64,000 nt of DNA from Nostoc sp. FACHB-973 (GCF_014698115.1 NZ_JACJSJ010000011.1:1-64000); one strand, 5' to 3'. Positions 43,117 through 52,896 are shown, counted from the first letter of the stretch. Numbers and translations are program-made. Notes: a model not told the origin generated them from the sequence alone.

Positions 43117-43788
43117 ATGACTACAATGATTTGGATGGAATCTATCACCAAAACCTACTACTTAGGAGAAGTTAGTGTTCCGATTCTTAAGGGAATTCAA
43201 CTCTCCATTGATGAAGGGGAATACGTCGCTATTATGGGTGCATCAGGTTCGGGTAAATCTACACTCATGAATATTTTAGGATGTCTGGATAGACCCACAA
43301 CTGGACATTATATTTTTGAAGGCAGAAACCTAACGACTTTTGATGATGATGAATTAGCTTATATCCGCAATCAAAGGATAGGTTTTGTTTTCCAACAATT
43401 TAATTTATTGGCGCGGGCGACAGCATTAGAAAATGTGATGTTGCCAATGGTTTATGCTAACTTACCCAAACCAAAACGCCGCGAAAGGGCATTAGAAGCT
43501 TTGGAAAAGGTAGGGCTAGGAGAACGCATTTCTAACCGTCCTAGTCAGCTCTCTGGTGGACAACAACAACGGGTAGCTATTGCTCGTGCTTTAGTGAACC
43601 GACCTGCATTGGTTTTGGCAGATGAGCCAACAGGTGCTTTAGATACTGAGACTTCTCATGAAGTGATGAATTTATTGACAGAACTTAATGAGCAAGGTAT
43701 CACAATTGTAATTGTTACTCATGAACCAGATATTGCTGCTCAAACTAAAAGAATTATCCGAGTTCAAGATGGTTTGATTGTAGGTTAG
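43117..43788 (+). CDS. ABC transporter ATPase (MacB/LolD type)
   Basis: 223 residues, one nucleotide-binding domain. Walker A is [14 protein letters not shown]-loop '[18 protein letters not shown]', signature [15 protein letters not shown], Walker B '[12 protein letters not shown]' and the H-loop '[11 protein letters not shown]'. Size and sequence match the ATPases that pair with FtsX-type permeases. The 179-bp gap from the permease carries TAATGAC/CAATGAC repeat units and a reversed TTTGCGGTTCG-like segment, but the same strand and function suggest one transport unit. Confidence 0.95.
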   Translation: MTTMIWMESITKTYYLGEVSVPILKGIQLSIDEGEYVAIMGASGSGKSTLMNILGCLDRPTTGHYIFEGRNLTTFDDDELAYIRNQRIGFVFQQFNLLARATALENVMLPMVYANLPKPKRRERALEALEKVGLGERISNRPSQLSGGQQQRVAIARALVNRPALVLADEPTGALDTETSHEVMNLLTELNEQGITIVIVTHEPDIAAQTKRIIRVQDGLIVG

Positions 43789-43794
43789 GGCATT

Positions 43795-43908
43795 AGGTAT
43801 GGGGCATTGGGCATTGGTTATTCCCCTTGTCTCCCCATCTCCCCACTTCCTCATCCCCCTCATCTCCCCTACTCCCTACTCCCTACTCCCCACTCCCCAT
43901 TCCCATTA
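43795..43908. repeat. Mixed short tandem repeats ahead of the TolC-like gene
   Basis: GGGGCATTGGGCATTGG passes into CTCCCCATC, CCCTCATCTC and CTACTCCC units. The frame through them stays open and joins the TolC-like gene, giving a false Pro/Ser-rich N-terminal extension. Confidence 0.85.
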
Positions 43909-43913
43909 CAAAT

Positions 43914-45326
43914 ATGAGTTTGATTTTTTGGTGTGTAAATTCTACCTGGATTGTCTTGGCAATCGCTATTTTTTTTCCAACTTTAGCAAGTGCAACAACT
44001 CCCCCAAAACCACAAAATTCCTCAAGTTCTTTACAGGTTCCTGATTACCTCAATCCCAATCCCAATCCTCTACAATTTCCTACCAAGCCGGAGGAAGTGA
44101 AGGTTCAGCAAACTGTGTCAATTAGTTTGACACAAGCTTTGGAATTAGCACAACGCAATAATCGAGATTTACAAATAGCCATCTTACAACTAGAACGCAG
44201 TCGTTCTGCACTCCGCGAATCTCAAGCTGCCTTATTTCCTACTCTTGGAATCAACGGAAATCTGACTAACAGTGGTAACGGTTTTAGGAGCAATTCATCT
44301 CAAGCCAGCACTTCTTTTAATGGTTCAGCACAACTGAATTATGATTTGTATACCTCTGGTAACCGAGAAGCTACTATCCAAGCAGCCGAGGAACAGTTAC
44401 GGATAGATGAATTAAATGTTGAAAGCAGCTCTCTGGAAATTCAGCTGAATGTCACGACTCAATATTATGATTTGCTACAGGCAGATGAACAAGTACGAAT
44501 TAATCAGTCTGCTGTAGATAATGCTCAAGCTAGTTTGCGGGATACTGAAGCTAGAGAAAACGCTGGAGTGGGTACGGGATTTGATGTACTGCAAGCTCAG
44601 GTAAATTTAGCTAACGCTCAACAAGAACTGACTAATGCTATTTCCCAGCAGCAAATTGCGCGTCGGCAACTTGCAACTGTGTTAAGTTTAGCCCAATCAG
44701 TTAATATCACTGCCTCAGATCCTGTAAAATTAGCAGGTCTTTGGGAGCCGACACTGGAAGAAACAATTATCCAAGCTTTTCAAAATCGTCCAGAATTGCA
44801 ACAACAATTAGCACAACGTAATATTAGCGAGCAACAGCGACGACAAGCGCTTTCACAGTTGGGACCACAAATTAGTTTAGCAGGTAGCTACAGTGTGCGC
44901 GATCGCTATGATGATGGCGTTAGTTCTAGTGATAGCTATTCTGTGGGACTGCAAGCAAGTCTCAATTTGTTCGATGGGGGAGCAGCAAGAGCGCGTGCAG
45001 CTCAATCGAAAGCTAATATTGCGATCGCAGAAGTTCAATTTGCTAGCCAGCGTGACCAAATTCGCTTTAATGTAGAACAGTACTATTCTCAATTACAATC
45101 CAATTTAAATAATGTGCAGACTTCTAGTGTGGCTTTAAATCAAGCTACCCAAGCTTTGGATTTAGCCAGGTTGAGATTCCAAGCTGGTGTCGGAACTCAA
45201 ACAGAGGTAATTGCTGCGGAAAACGACCTCACAAGAGCAGAAGGAAATCGAGTCACAGCTATCTTGGATTACAATCGCGCTCTAGCTAATTTACAAAGAT
45301 CCGTCACTTCCAGGGCTTCGCGCTAA
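43914..45326 (+). CDS. TolC-family outer membrane efflux protein
   Basis: About 470 residues from ATG 43914. A signal-like stretch 'WIVLAIAIFFPTLASA' is followed by two outer-membrane-factor repeats: 'SISLTQALELAQRNNRDLQIAILQLERSR' opens the first, and 'QAFQNRPELQQQLAQRNISEQQRR' opens the second. Long helices contain 'FDVLQAQVNLANAQQELTNA' and 'TQTEVIAAENDLTRAEGNRV'. Such trimeric channels receive cargo from HlyD adaptors; the adaptor, permease and ATPase lie just upstream. The first 29 codons of the open frame are repeat DNA and are excluded. Confidence 0.94.
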   Translation: MSLIFWCVNSTWIVLAIAIFFPTLASATTPPKPQNSSSSLQVPDYLNPNPNPLQFPTKPEEVKVQQTVSISLTQALELAQRNNRDLQIAILQLERSRSALRESQAALFPTLGINGNLTNSGNGFRSNSSQASTSFNGSAQLNYDLYTSGNREATIQAAEEQLRIDELNVESSSLEIQLNVTTQYYDLLQADEQVRINQSAVDNAQASLRDTEARENAGVGTGFDVLQAQVNLANAQQELTNAISQQQIARRQLATVLSLAQSVNITASDPVKLAGLWEPTLEETIIQAFQNRPELQQQLAQRNISEQQRRQALSQLGPQISLAGSYSVRDRYDDGVSSSDSYSVGLQASLNLFDGGAARARAAQSKANIAIAEVQFASQRDQIRFNVEQYYSQLQSNLNNVQTSSVALNQATQALDLARLRFQAGVGTQTEVIAAENDLTRAEGNRVTAILDYNRALANLQRSVTSRASR

Positions 45327-45581
45327 AGTCAACCGATTTTCGATTTTAAATTTTGGATTTTGGATTGAAACAGGCCACTTTGGGTAGGTTGCTCAAGGAT
45401 TTTGAATTTTGGATTTGTTCCGCCCTAAGGTTGCGGGGCATGTAGCTTGCTTCTTTGTTCGCGTAGGGTTCCGTAGGAAAGGAGTACCAAAATAATCTAA
45501 AATCTCAAATCTAAAATTGGTACGGTCAAATTATTGCAGAAAAGTTTGTTGCCTTCTACTTAATTGGTGTCAATAGTTTTG

Positions 45582-46145
45582 ATGAAGCTGTATCCCCATG
45601 TTTACCTAGCAATTGCTATTATTTTTCTTGCGTCTTGTCAATCAACGGAGATTTCACCAAAATCACAACCCAATACTCCTCAGACAAGCACATCTCAAAA
45701 GAGAGTGAATCTGGATAAAAATTTCCAGATTGCAATGGGTCAAAGTATCTATGTTCCTGTCTATTCCCATATTTATCATCACAATCGGCAGGAAGTTTTT
45801 GAGTTAGCCGTTACCCTGAGTATTCGGAATACAGATTTGAACAATCCAATGGTTGTTACTTCTGTGCGCTACTATAACTCAGACGGTAAATTAGTTAAGC
45901 AATATTTAGATCATCCGATTCAACTTGATGCCCTAGCTTCCACAGAATTTTTTATTAATAGAAATGACACTAGTGGAGGTTTAGGAGCAAATTTTATTGT
46001 TGACTGGGTAGCGCAAACAGAAATATCTGAACCTATAGTAGAAGCAGTAATGATTGGTACTGATTTTCAGCAAGGAATTTCTTTTACTAGTAGTGGTAGG
46101 GTGATTAAAAGTCAAAAGAACGATAAGCGATCGCTTTCAAAATAG
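45582..46145 (+). CDS. DUF3124 lipoprotein
   Basis: 187 residues from ATG 45582. The N-terminal 'VYLAIAIIFLASC' is a lipoprotein signal with lipobox LASC. The DUF3124 domain reads 'GQSIYVPVYSHIYHHN', 'FELAVTLSIRNTDLNNPMVVTSVRYYN', 'GKLVKQYLDHPIQLDALASTEFFI' and 'GANFIVDWVAQTEISEPIVEAVMIG'. Beta-rich, extracytoplasmic, function unknown. It follows the exporter genes on the same strand after 255 bp of repeat-containing DNA, so shared transcription is uncertain. Confidence 0.9.
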   Translation: MKLYPHVYLAIAIIFLASCQSTEISPKSQPNTPQTSTSQKRVNLDKNFQIAMGQSIYVPVYSHIYHHNRQEVFELAVTLSIRNTDLNNPMVVTSVRYYNSDGKLVKQYLDHPIQLDALASTEFFINRNDTSGGLGANFIVDWVAQTEISEPIVEAVMIGTDFQQGISFTSSGRVIKSQKNDKRSLSK

Positions 46146-46188
46146 TGGAAAATCAGGCAGAATTAAGTCAATATTAACCAGAAACTTA

Positions 46189-46734
46189 ATGTTGAAAACC
46201 CTGTACATTGTGCGACATTGCCAAGCAGCTGGACAGGAACCTAACGCGCCTCTGACATCAGAAGGCTACCTGCAAGCGATCGCTCTTAGTGATTTGTTAT
46301 TCGATTTTGGCATAGAGCGATTTATCTCCAGTCCATTCACTAGAGCATATCAGTCAATTGCTCCTCTGGCTGAACGTCTGGGCTTCTCAATCGAGATTGA
46401 CAAGAGACTTGCTGAGCGCGTCTTGTGTCGAATACCGCTTGCTGATTGGCGCCAGCGATTGGCCCAGTCATTTACCAATCTTGATTTATGTCTGGACGGT
46501 GGTGAGTCAAGTCGTGATGCTATGGCGCGGGGAATAGCTGTTGTAGATGAAGCATTGCAGCAAAAAGCAAACACAATTGCGATCATAACGCATGGTAATT
46601 TAATGGCGTTGATCCTAAAACATTTTGACGATCGCATTGGTTATCCTGAATGGGAAAAATTGAGCAATCCAGATGTGTATCGCGTACAGTTGCTCAACGG
46701 TGCAACACATGTAGAGCGAATGATATTTTTCTAA
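46189..46734 (+). CDS. Histidine phosphatase family protein
   Basis: 181 residues with the phosphoglycerate-mutase-like fold. The catalytic His is in LYIVRHCQAAG (RHC replaces the more common RHG/RHA). 'FISSPFTRAYQSIAPLAERLG' carries the phosphate-binding Arg, and 'IAIITHGNLMALIL' the second His. It may act on small phosphorylated metabolites; the substrate is unknown. It lies 43 bp after the DUF3124 gene, possibly in the same transcript. Confidence 0.93.
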   Translation: MLKTLYIVRHCQAAGQEPNAPLTSEGYLQAIALSDLLFDFGIERFISSPFTRAYQSIAPLAERLGFSIEIDKRLAERVLCRIPLADWRQRLAQSFTNLDLCLDGGESSRDAMARGIAVVDEALQQKANTIAIITHGNLMALILKHFDDRIGYPEWEKLSNPDVYRVQLLNGATHVERMIFF

Positions 46735-46753
46735 ATAGTTTAGCAACAAGCCT

Positions 46754-47089
46754 TTAACTCACAGCATAATCTGTGTACTCCCGTACATAGGGCGGGTGAA
46801 AACCAACTACAATATCGTGTTTTGGTACTCCCATTGCCACCAATTGCTCACCTACATCCTCTTCTGTACCATTCCACTGAATCCAAATCTTGCCGTTTTT
46901 AATATCAAAGTGCATCACAGGACCAAAAACCCGACGTTTATTTTGCCAGCCAATATATATCAGTTGGTAATGGTCTTGTTCTAAATCAAAAATTGTTTGA
47001 GCTTCAATTTCATTATTAGATGAGGCAAGCTGAGCATATTCTGTAATTATTTTCCGAATACATTCCCGATATTTTTCTAAATTTGCCAT
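46754..47089 (-). CDS. xisI: XisI-like protein (element excision controlling factor)
   Basis: 111 residues: 'MANLEKYRECIRKIITEYAQ', 'FDLEQDHYQLIYIGWQNKRRVFGPVMHFDIKNGKIWIQWNGTE' in outline, and 'VGEQLVAMGVPKHDIVVGFHPPYVREYT' at the end. All are hallmarks of XisI, first defined beside the fdxN element of heterocystous Anabaena. It overlaps the end of xisH by 13 bp, so the pair is co-translated. XisI/XisH pairs occur in many copies outside excision elements, and their role there is open. Confidence 0.95.
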   Translation of the reverse strand: MANLEKYRECIRKIITEYAQLASSNNEIEAQTIFDLEQDHYQLIYIGWQNKRRVFGPVMHFDIKNGKIWIQWNGTEEDVGEQLVAMGVPKHDIVVGFHPPYVREYTDYAVS

Positions 47090-47460
47090 CGGATAATTTC
47101 CCCCTTTTCCACATCATAAACTACCAGATTAATTTGACTTCGCTGGATAATAGTTTTAATAAACGGTTTAGTTAAAAAGTCGTTATAAGTGTTTAAGGGC
47201 ACTGCTAAATACAAACTTAGCTCAGAACCTATTTCTTCTAACGCATATCGATAATTAATAAACTGCCCCACCGCTGTATGAAACTCATAAATAGTTGAAG
47301 TACCGATAAAACTTTTAACTTCGACTGCTATTTTTTGTCCTTCTCTTGCTGCCGCAATAATTTTCTCTGCACCTAAATCAACATACATATCGGCAATATT
47401 TTCTATGCGAATTAGCAAAGGGTCATGAGTAATTCGCCACCCGTCTTTTTGTAATGCCAA
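47077..47460 (-). CDS. xisH: XisH-like protein (PD-(D/E)XK-type fold)
   Basis: 127 residues. 'LGAEKIIAAAREGQKIAVEVKSFIG' has the E-x-K of an endonuclease-like core, and 'TAVGQFINYRYALEEIG' and 'LVVYDVEKGEIIRWQI' are typical of XisH. It is the first gene of the pair. No excisase of the XisF recombinase type lies in the window, so this is a free-standing pair. A toxin-antitoxin-like role has been suggested by the two-gene layout; that is inference here. Confidence 0.95.
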   Translation of the reverse strand: MALQKDGWRITHDPLLIRIENIADMYVDLGAEKIIAAAREGQKIAVEVKSFIGTSTIYEFHTAVGQFINYRYALEEIGSELSLYLAVPLNTYNDFLTKPFIKTIIQRSQINLVVYDVEKGEIIRWQI

Positions 47461-47611
47461 TTACACAACATCGTGAAATTTATCTCTAGCTGACATAAAC
47501 TTTTTTCTCAGCCTGTATAGGTATTCTATATATATTTAGTCAAAGTGGTGATAGAAGAAGAGAAAGGAGAGAGAAAAAATTAAAAATTATTTCCCTACTC
47601 CCCACTCCCTT

Positions 47612-50600
47612 TTAATTCCCTTGCAACGGCGCATTCAAGATTTTCTCAATGCGATCGCGTGTTTCTAGTAAGTGTGCTTTGGTATATTCATCCTCAGAAT
47701 TCACGTCCTTGAGTTTCTCATCGAGTTGTTTTAGTTTATACCACGCCAGAGTGCGAGCATCTTCTGGGACATTTTGTTTTCGCAACACCATACTACTTAA
47801 AATGTCTAAGTATTCTCGCTGCAAGCCTCGCCGCAAACTGGCAATCTTCATTGGTTTATCTTTTGGTTTGATCACTTCCGTCCAAATACCAGACTGTAAT
47901 GTGTCAAATAATTCTGGTAAAGTCAGTGCATTTTCTGCTTTAGTTTTGAGTTCGATATCCTTGAGACGGGAAAGGCGATCGCCTGAGAGTAAATCCCGCA
48001 GCACAGAACCCTGCAACAGCAGCACCAAATCATGAATTGGATAATCCAAACGACCAATTTGCGGAGAACTACCCCAATGTCGCCAACGCGAAGGTGCTAA
48101 TTTATTCAGTAGTTCTGGTGAAAAGCTGAGGGCATCTTCGGCAAATAGATATTTTTGCAGTGTTTCTAAAGCCTGTCGTTGTTGTTCAACTGGTACTGGT
48201 TCAAATGGTAATCGGCGTTGGTTTACTCCAGAGGGTATTTCGCTGGGGTGGACGCGGTAGAAAGACTGTCCGCCGATGTATTTTGTGGTGTAATATATTT
48301 GCTGGAAATAGTTACCCAAGACTGTGCTAAAACGTTCGCTGACATCGCTGTAACTATCTCCATCCATTGGGAAACGTTTATCGAGACGTTCCCACATCAC
48401 ACGGGAATTATTCAACTGCCACTGAGAATAAAGCAGCACATTGCCGCTGTTATCCCAAGCATCGGCTGTGGGGTCAAGATCATACACATCTTCGTCAGTG
48501 GAATAACTCAACTCAGGTTTGTAAGATTGGGCGGCAATTTCCTCTAAAATTGGCTTTTCCGCTAGAGGAGTTGATGTCTGAATTGGTATGTAGCCGTACT
48601 TAATCGCCCATTCATCATAAACCCCCACCATACTGGGAAAATAATCTCCCTGTTTCGTACCTTGGGGGGCAATATTTGGGGGAATGTAGTCCATCACGGA
48701 ACTTGTCAAACCTTTAGTTTTAGTAATTTCCGTATTATTCATTTCTTCTGGTGGTAGCAAAGTACTACCACGGAAGTTGTGGCGCAAACCAAGGGTATGT
48801 CCAACTTCATGGGCAATGATTAAACGTAAATATTGATTAATGTATTCTTTCACCTGGTCTTGATTGGGTATGTTATCTGGCAGTAATGACATTGCCAGGG
48901 AACCAAAGGCAAACTGATTAGCAGCTTCCATGCCGTAGCACAAATCGTACTCACCTGCCATTTTAGATAAATTATTCAACAAACCTTGTTGTTCTTGCGT
49001 TTGCTGGGGTAGATTCTCGTCTTTAGCATTTAAACCATTGGCACAAAGTAAACGATTTTGCATCAATGCCGATAAAGTAGTGGTATTTTGTGCTTGGTTG
49101 GGTTGAACGATTTTGCGATATTCATTTTTGAGTGCCCTTACAAAGCTAGCGTCTACGAGAATATCTGCATCTAAAATTTCTCCAGTCAACGGGTTAACGC
49201 GGGATGGCCCCATTGCAAAGTATCCATCTACTGTGTTAATCCAGCGAATCGTGTTGTAACGAATATCTGCTGGGTCCCATGTGGCGTCATCTGGCATTTG
49301 CTGGACTTCAATTGCATCCTTGAATCCGGCTTTGAGAAAGGCTTTGTTCCACATCAGGACGCCTTCTTTGATGGCATCGCGGTATTCTAAGGGTACAGCG
49401 TTATCAATCCAAAAAACAATCGGTTTTTTGGGACGAGAAATTGCTGCTTTTGGGTCTTGTTTTTCCAAATCCCAGCGGTTAATGTAACGAACAAAAGAAT
49501 CGCCGCGATCGTCTTTGGATAAATCTTGGTAGGCGGTGATGAAATAGCCGATGCGATCGTCGGCAAGACGGGGGCGAAAATTTTTATCGGGTAGTTGGGA
49601 GAGACTGTAGTGGACGCGTAAGGTAAAGCCACGGCTGTCAGCTAGCGACGTAAAGCTAAAGTTTGGCACTTTACTGTCTCGACCACCGGCACCAGAGAAA
49701 TTTAAAACTGACTCAACTTCTATATTGTTGGGAAAGGCTTTAGAAGTACCAAAATATGACTGGTCTGTGCTTCCTGGAACTCCTAAACTGAAAGATAATC
49801 CAGCCAAGTCTGTCAGTAATAAATCCCCCAAGTCGATGAGAAGGGTTTTGCGTTCTGGATGAATGCTTTTAATGGAAATATTATAGAGAACAGAGTCACT
49901 AAAAGAACGGGCAAGCGATCGCACTTGTGGATCTCCCTCACGAGTCCGAAAATTGACATTGCGAATCACAAACTGTAAATTATTATCCACTCGCCGGAAA
50001 TAAAACAAAAAATCTTGCAAAGGCATACCGCTGTAAATCCCTCGTTCCCCAATGCCTGATTCCAACGTTGCCGCAGCTAGAAAATTTTTATTTAGTTGCT
50101 CTGGTTTAATTTCTAAATAAATTTTATTCTTTTCTTTATTGCGATAAAGGGTGAACAATCCCCCCTGTTTTACAGTATCTTTCACTACTTCATCAAATGC
50201 CTGTAAATCATCCTTTGTTGCTGGTTTAGCACTAGGATTCGGCTTAGAATCAGGTTTTTGTGGTGGTTTGGCAACTTGCAAAAATGGTTGCTGTGCTGCT
50301 TTTTTTGAATCTTTTACTACCCAAATAAACGGTTGAGGCTGTACCTGTTTATTTTGATTAACCACCCAAACTTGCCCTGCTGCCAGCCTGTGTTGAGGGC
50401 GGGTATTGATATTATCTGGCGTTAAAGCCGAGGTTTTGGTTGAAGAAGTTTTTCTAGTTAAGGGACTATTGGATTTGTCTTTACTTGTGGGTATGGCTAA
50501 GACTGTCTGATGGTTCCCAGACAACTCTCGATCAACTCCATTAACAGACAATGACTTGGCGCTAGCCGTTGCTATTCCTAAAAACAAACCGTGTAACAAA

Positions 50601-50626
50601 ATCATATAAAAGCTCAATCTGTTCAT
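47612..50626 (-). CDS. Large exported zinc-dependent metalloprotease (DUF5117/DUF4953 type)
   Basis: 1004 residues from ATG 50626, eight bases after GGGG; upstream in-frame starts at 50635 and 50641 are possible. It has a signal peptide ('LSFYMILLHGLFLGIATASA'), a Ser/Thr/Lys-rich low-complexity region (to about 140), a DUF5117/5118-like domain and a metzincin-type zinc site, IAHEVGHTLGLRHNFRGS. This HExxHxxGxxH site gives three His ligands. 'SSVMDYIPPNIAPQG' supplies the Met-turn. The C-terminal 400 residues form the DUF4953 region. Probably acts outside the cytoplasm; natural substrate unknown. Monocistronic. Confidence 0.93.
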   Translation of the reverse strand: MNRLSFYMILLHGLFLGIATASAKSLSVNGVDRELSGNHQTVLAIPTSKDKSNSPLTRKTSSTKTSALTPDNINTRPQHRLAAGQVWVVNQNKQVQPQPFIWVVKDSKKAAQQPFLQVAKPPQKPDSKPNPSAKPATKDDLQAFDEVVKDTVKQGGLFTLYRNKEKNKIYLEIKPEQLNKNFLAAATLESGIGERGIYSGMPLQDFLFYFRRVDNNLQFVIRNVNFRTREGDPQVRSLARSFSDSVLYNISIKSIHPERKTLLIDLGDLLLTDLAGLSFSLGVPGSTDQSYFGTSKAFPNNIEVESVLNFSGAGGRDSKVPNFSFTSLADSRGFTLRVHYSLSQLPDKNFRPRLADDRIGYFITAYQDLSKDDRGDSFVRYINRWDLEKQDPKAAISRPKKPIVFWIDNAVPLEYRDAIKEGVLMWNKAFLKAGFKDAIEVQQMPDDATWDPADIRYNTIRWINTVDGYFAMGPSRVNPLTGEILDADILVDASFVRALKNEYRKIVQPNQAQNTTTLSALMQNRLLCANGLNAKDENLPQQTQEQQGLLNNLSKMAGEYDLCYGMEAANQFAFGSLAMSLLPDNIPNQDQVKEYINQYLRLIIAHEVGHTLGLRHNFRGSTLLPPEEMNNTEITKTKGLTSSVMDYIPPNIAPQGTKQGDYFPSMVGVYDEWAIKYGYIPIQTSTPLAEKPILEEIAAQSYKPELSYSTDEDVYDLDPTADAWDNSGNVLLYSQWQLNNSRVMWERLDKRFPMDGDSYSDVSERFSTVLGNYFQQIYYTTKYIGGQSFYRVHPSEIPSGVNQRRLPFEPVPVEQQRQALETLQKYLFAEDALSFSPELLNKLAPSRWRHWGSSPQIGRLDYPIHDLVLLLQGSVLRDLLSGDRLSRLKDIELKTKAENALTLPELFDTLQSGIWTEVIKPKDKPMKIASLRRGLQREYLDILSSMVLRKQNVPEDARTLAWYKLKQLDEKLKDVNSEDEYTKAHLLETRDRIEKILNAPLQGN

Positions 50627-50641
50627 CGCATTCATCCCCAA

Positions 50642-51126
50642 TAACTATCTTTAGTTAAGTTTTAACTTTTGCAAAGCTATGCAGCCTGGCCTGTGTTGAT
50701 TCATTACCTGCTTTATATCAAGCAGCAAACTTTGACTTCAATTTTAATTGCCATTTTTCCGTTTTTTTGTGCTGTTTTACAGTAGGATTTTTCCTAACAA
50801 TTGCATCTCTCACAAAGAGTAAGTATTATTTTTACATCAGAGTAGTCAATATCTTGGGAAAAAAATATAACGAATTCGCCAACGCAGCAAAATTATGTCA
50901 TTTGGGAAATAATTTTTCAGTTGACAATTTATTTACATCATCAGTATCAGTTTCAGGCTACAAGTGCCATTTACCAATGCCTCACACAAATGCCATTAGT
51001 AAGCTACCAGAATAGTGAGTATGTATTTATACTAGTATTTGAGGAATAAAAAGCGAACTAGTAGAGAAAAAAGTTTAGTTCAGGATTATCAAAATAATTA
51101 CTTTAAATGTATCAACGGGCACAGAA
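50642..51126. other. Intergenic region between divergent genes, no gene seen
   Basis: 485 bp of A+T-rich DNA between the metalloprotease start and the pentapeptide gene. Frames of 70-80 codons exist but have no ribosome site or protein-like composition. It must carry promoters for both genes; none can be placed with confidence. Confidence 0.4.
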
Positions 51127-52896
51127 ATGTCAACATATTTATTTCAAGTCTGGAAACTGCTGACAAATTATGTGAGGGGTACAAGGTTACAAGAGATGTC
51201 AAAAACCACATCTGTGGAAACCGAAGCAGTTTTGCCTCTAGGAAAAAGTATTAAAGAAGCAGACAAAAGCGTTAAATTTGCTCAAGATAATTTGCCGGAA
51301 TATTTATTGTGTGAAAAACTGCAAAAAAGCTTAGAAAAATGGACAGTCACACAGAGTGGTTGGAATTCTAAGATAGACGAGAAAGCATTGAATAGGCAAC
51401 CTGGCGGGCTTTGCTTTGGAGTGTGCGATCGCCAGATGCATGAAGAGATTTATGATTTACTGGGTAACGGTGCGCTCAAACCAGAAATAGTCCAAGAACT
51501 TATAGAATTTCTGGCGACAGGTAAAAAGATTCGGCTAGAACTACTTTTCTGGCGGCTAGAAGATTTTTATCATCGCTGGTGTCGGGGAGAATTTATCGAT
51601 GCCACACCAGAGGATAACCTGCCTCAGAAAAAAATGTTACAGTTGGCAGCAAAAAATATTGCGATCGGGCTGAGACAGATAGATATATATACAGGGCTAA
51701 ACGTACTGATCTTACTATTAGAGCTACACCGCTACGCCCAAGGACAAGATCAACTCAAACAAAAAATCACCTTCTATCCATCTGCCAAACCAGACACAGA
51801 CAATTTTTTCACATCCCAACTACTGCGGATTGTTAACTATAGCGATGCCCTAGAAATTGGCAACTTTAGCAGTATAATCGGGCAATTTCTCAAAGGCGGC
51901 AACTTTACCGGTGCTTACCTCGGCGATGCTAACCTGACTGGCGTCGACTTTAGCGGCGCCAACCTCAGCGGTGCTTACCTTGGCGATGCCAACTTAACAG
52001 GAGTCAACTTCAGCGGTGCCAACCTTAGCGCCGCTAACCTTGGTGATGCCAACCTCAGCGGTGCCAACCTCAGCGGTGCCAACCTCACCCGCGCCGACCT
52101 CAGCAGCGCCAACCTCAGCGGTGCCAACCTCAGCGGTGCCAACCTCAGCGGTGCCAACCTCACCCGCGCCGACCTTAGCAGTGCCGACCTCAGTCGCGCC
52201 AACCTCAACCGCGCTGACCTCAACCGCGCCGACCTCAGCAGCACCAACCTGAACCGTGCCGACCTCAGCAACGCCATCCTTTTCGGTGCCAATTTGAGTG
52301 ACGCCAACCTCAGCAACACCAACCTTAGCCATGCCGACCTTTGCCGTGGCGACCTCAGCGGTGCTGACTTGAGTCACGCCATCCTCAACGGTACAAACCT
52401 CAGTGACACAATACTTTTCAGTACCAACCTCAACAGCGCCATCCTCATCGCCGCCGACCTCAGTTATGCCAAACTTAATGGTGCCAAGCTGAACGACGCT
52501 AGACTCAATGGTGCCATGTTCTTAGGCGCTGACCTCAGCGGCGTAGACCTGAGTCGAGTGACTCTCAACGAAGCCGACCTCAGCGGCGTAATTCTCAACG
52601 ACGCCGACCTCAGTGGTGCAGACCTCACCGACGCCATACTTTTCGGCACAGACCTCAGCTATGCCAACCTGAATAATGCTAACCTCAGCGGCAGTAACCT
52701 CAGTGGTGCGATCCTCAATGGTGCGAATCTCAGTCATAGTAATCTCAGCAGCGCCATTCTCTCCGGTGCCGACCTCAGCGACGCCAATATGGAACAAATG
52801 ACCTGGGGTAAAAAGCAGCAGTGGGAAAGTGTGCGGGGACTAGAGACAGCAGTTAACGTGCCAGAGGCGTTGAAAGAAGAATTGGGGCTGAGGTGA
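51127..52896 (+). CDS. Long pentapeptide-repeat protein with a helical N-terminal domain
   Basis: 589 residues. Residues about 45-250 form a helical, non-repeated domain ('GWNSKIDEKALNRQPGGLCFGVCDRQMHEEIYDLL', 'ARKNIAIGLRQ'-like 'AAKNIAIGLRQIDIYTGLNVL') of unknown role. From about 255 to 560 there are about 60 pentapeptides of the form A(N/D)LSG, predicted to form a right-handed square beta-helix. Many units are coded by near-identical 15-base blocks (AACCTCAGCGGTGCC). The start could also be ATG 51196. No membrane segment or signal. Pentapeptide proteins can mimic DNA and bind gyrase, but this is one possibility among many. Confidence 0.92.
   Translation: MSTYLFQVWKLLTNYVRGTRLQEMSKTTSVETEAVLPLGKSIKEADKSVKFAQDNLPEYLLCEKLQKSLEKWTVTQSGWNSKIDEKALNRQPGGLCFGVCDRQMHEEIYDLLGNGALKPEIVQELIEFLATGKKIRLELLFWRLEDFYHRWCRGEFIDATPEDNLPQKKMLQLAAKNIAIGLRQIDIYTGLNVLILLLELHRYAQGQDQLKQKITFYPSAKPDTDNFFTSQLLRIVNYSDALEIGNFSSIIGQFLKGGNFTGAYLGDANLTGVDFSGANLSGAYLGDANLTGVNFSGANLSAANLGDANLSGANLSGANLTRADLSSANLSGANLSGANLSGANLTRADLSSADLSRANLNRADLNRADLSSTNLNRADLSNAILFGANLSDANLSNTNLSHADLCRGDLSGADLSHAILNGTNLSDTILFSTNLNSAILIAADLSYAKLNGAKLNDARLNGAMFLGADLSGVDLSRVTLNEADLSGVILNDADLSGADLTDAILFGTDLSYANLNNANLSGSNLSGAILNGANLSHSNLSSAILSGADLSDANMEQMTWGKKQQWESVRGLETAVNVPEALKEELGLR
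51895..52790 (+). repeat. 15-base pentapeptide-coding repeat array
   Basis: About 60 fifteen-base units. The block AACCTCAGCGGTGCC recurs without change several times between 52050 and 52160. This regularity keeps all six frames open, producing the large false open frames seen antisense. Confidence 0.92.

Noticed and set aside
46754-47460. A full fdxN-type excision element
   Set aside because: Only the XisH and XisI partners are present. No XisF recombinase or border sites were seen.
50767-51254. Two frames (82 and 71 codons) ahead of the pentapeptide gene
   Set aside because: A+T-rich, no protein-like pattern; the second overlaps the start of the real gene in another frame.
51975-52797. 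Long antisense open frames (91-127 codons) opposite the pentapeptide gene
   Set aside because: They arise because the 15-base repeat has no stop in several frames. Their products are simple Val/Ala/Glu or Leu/Arg repeats.
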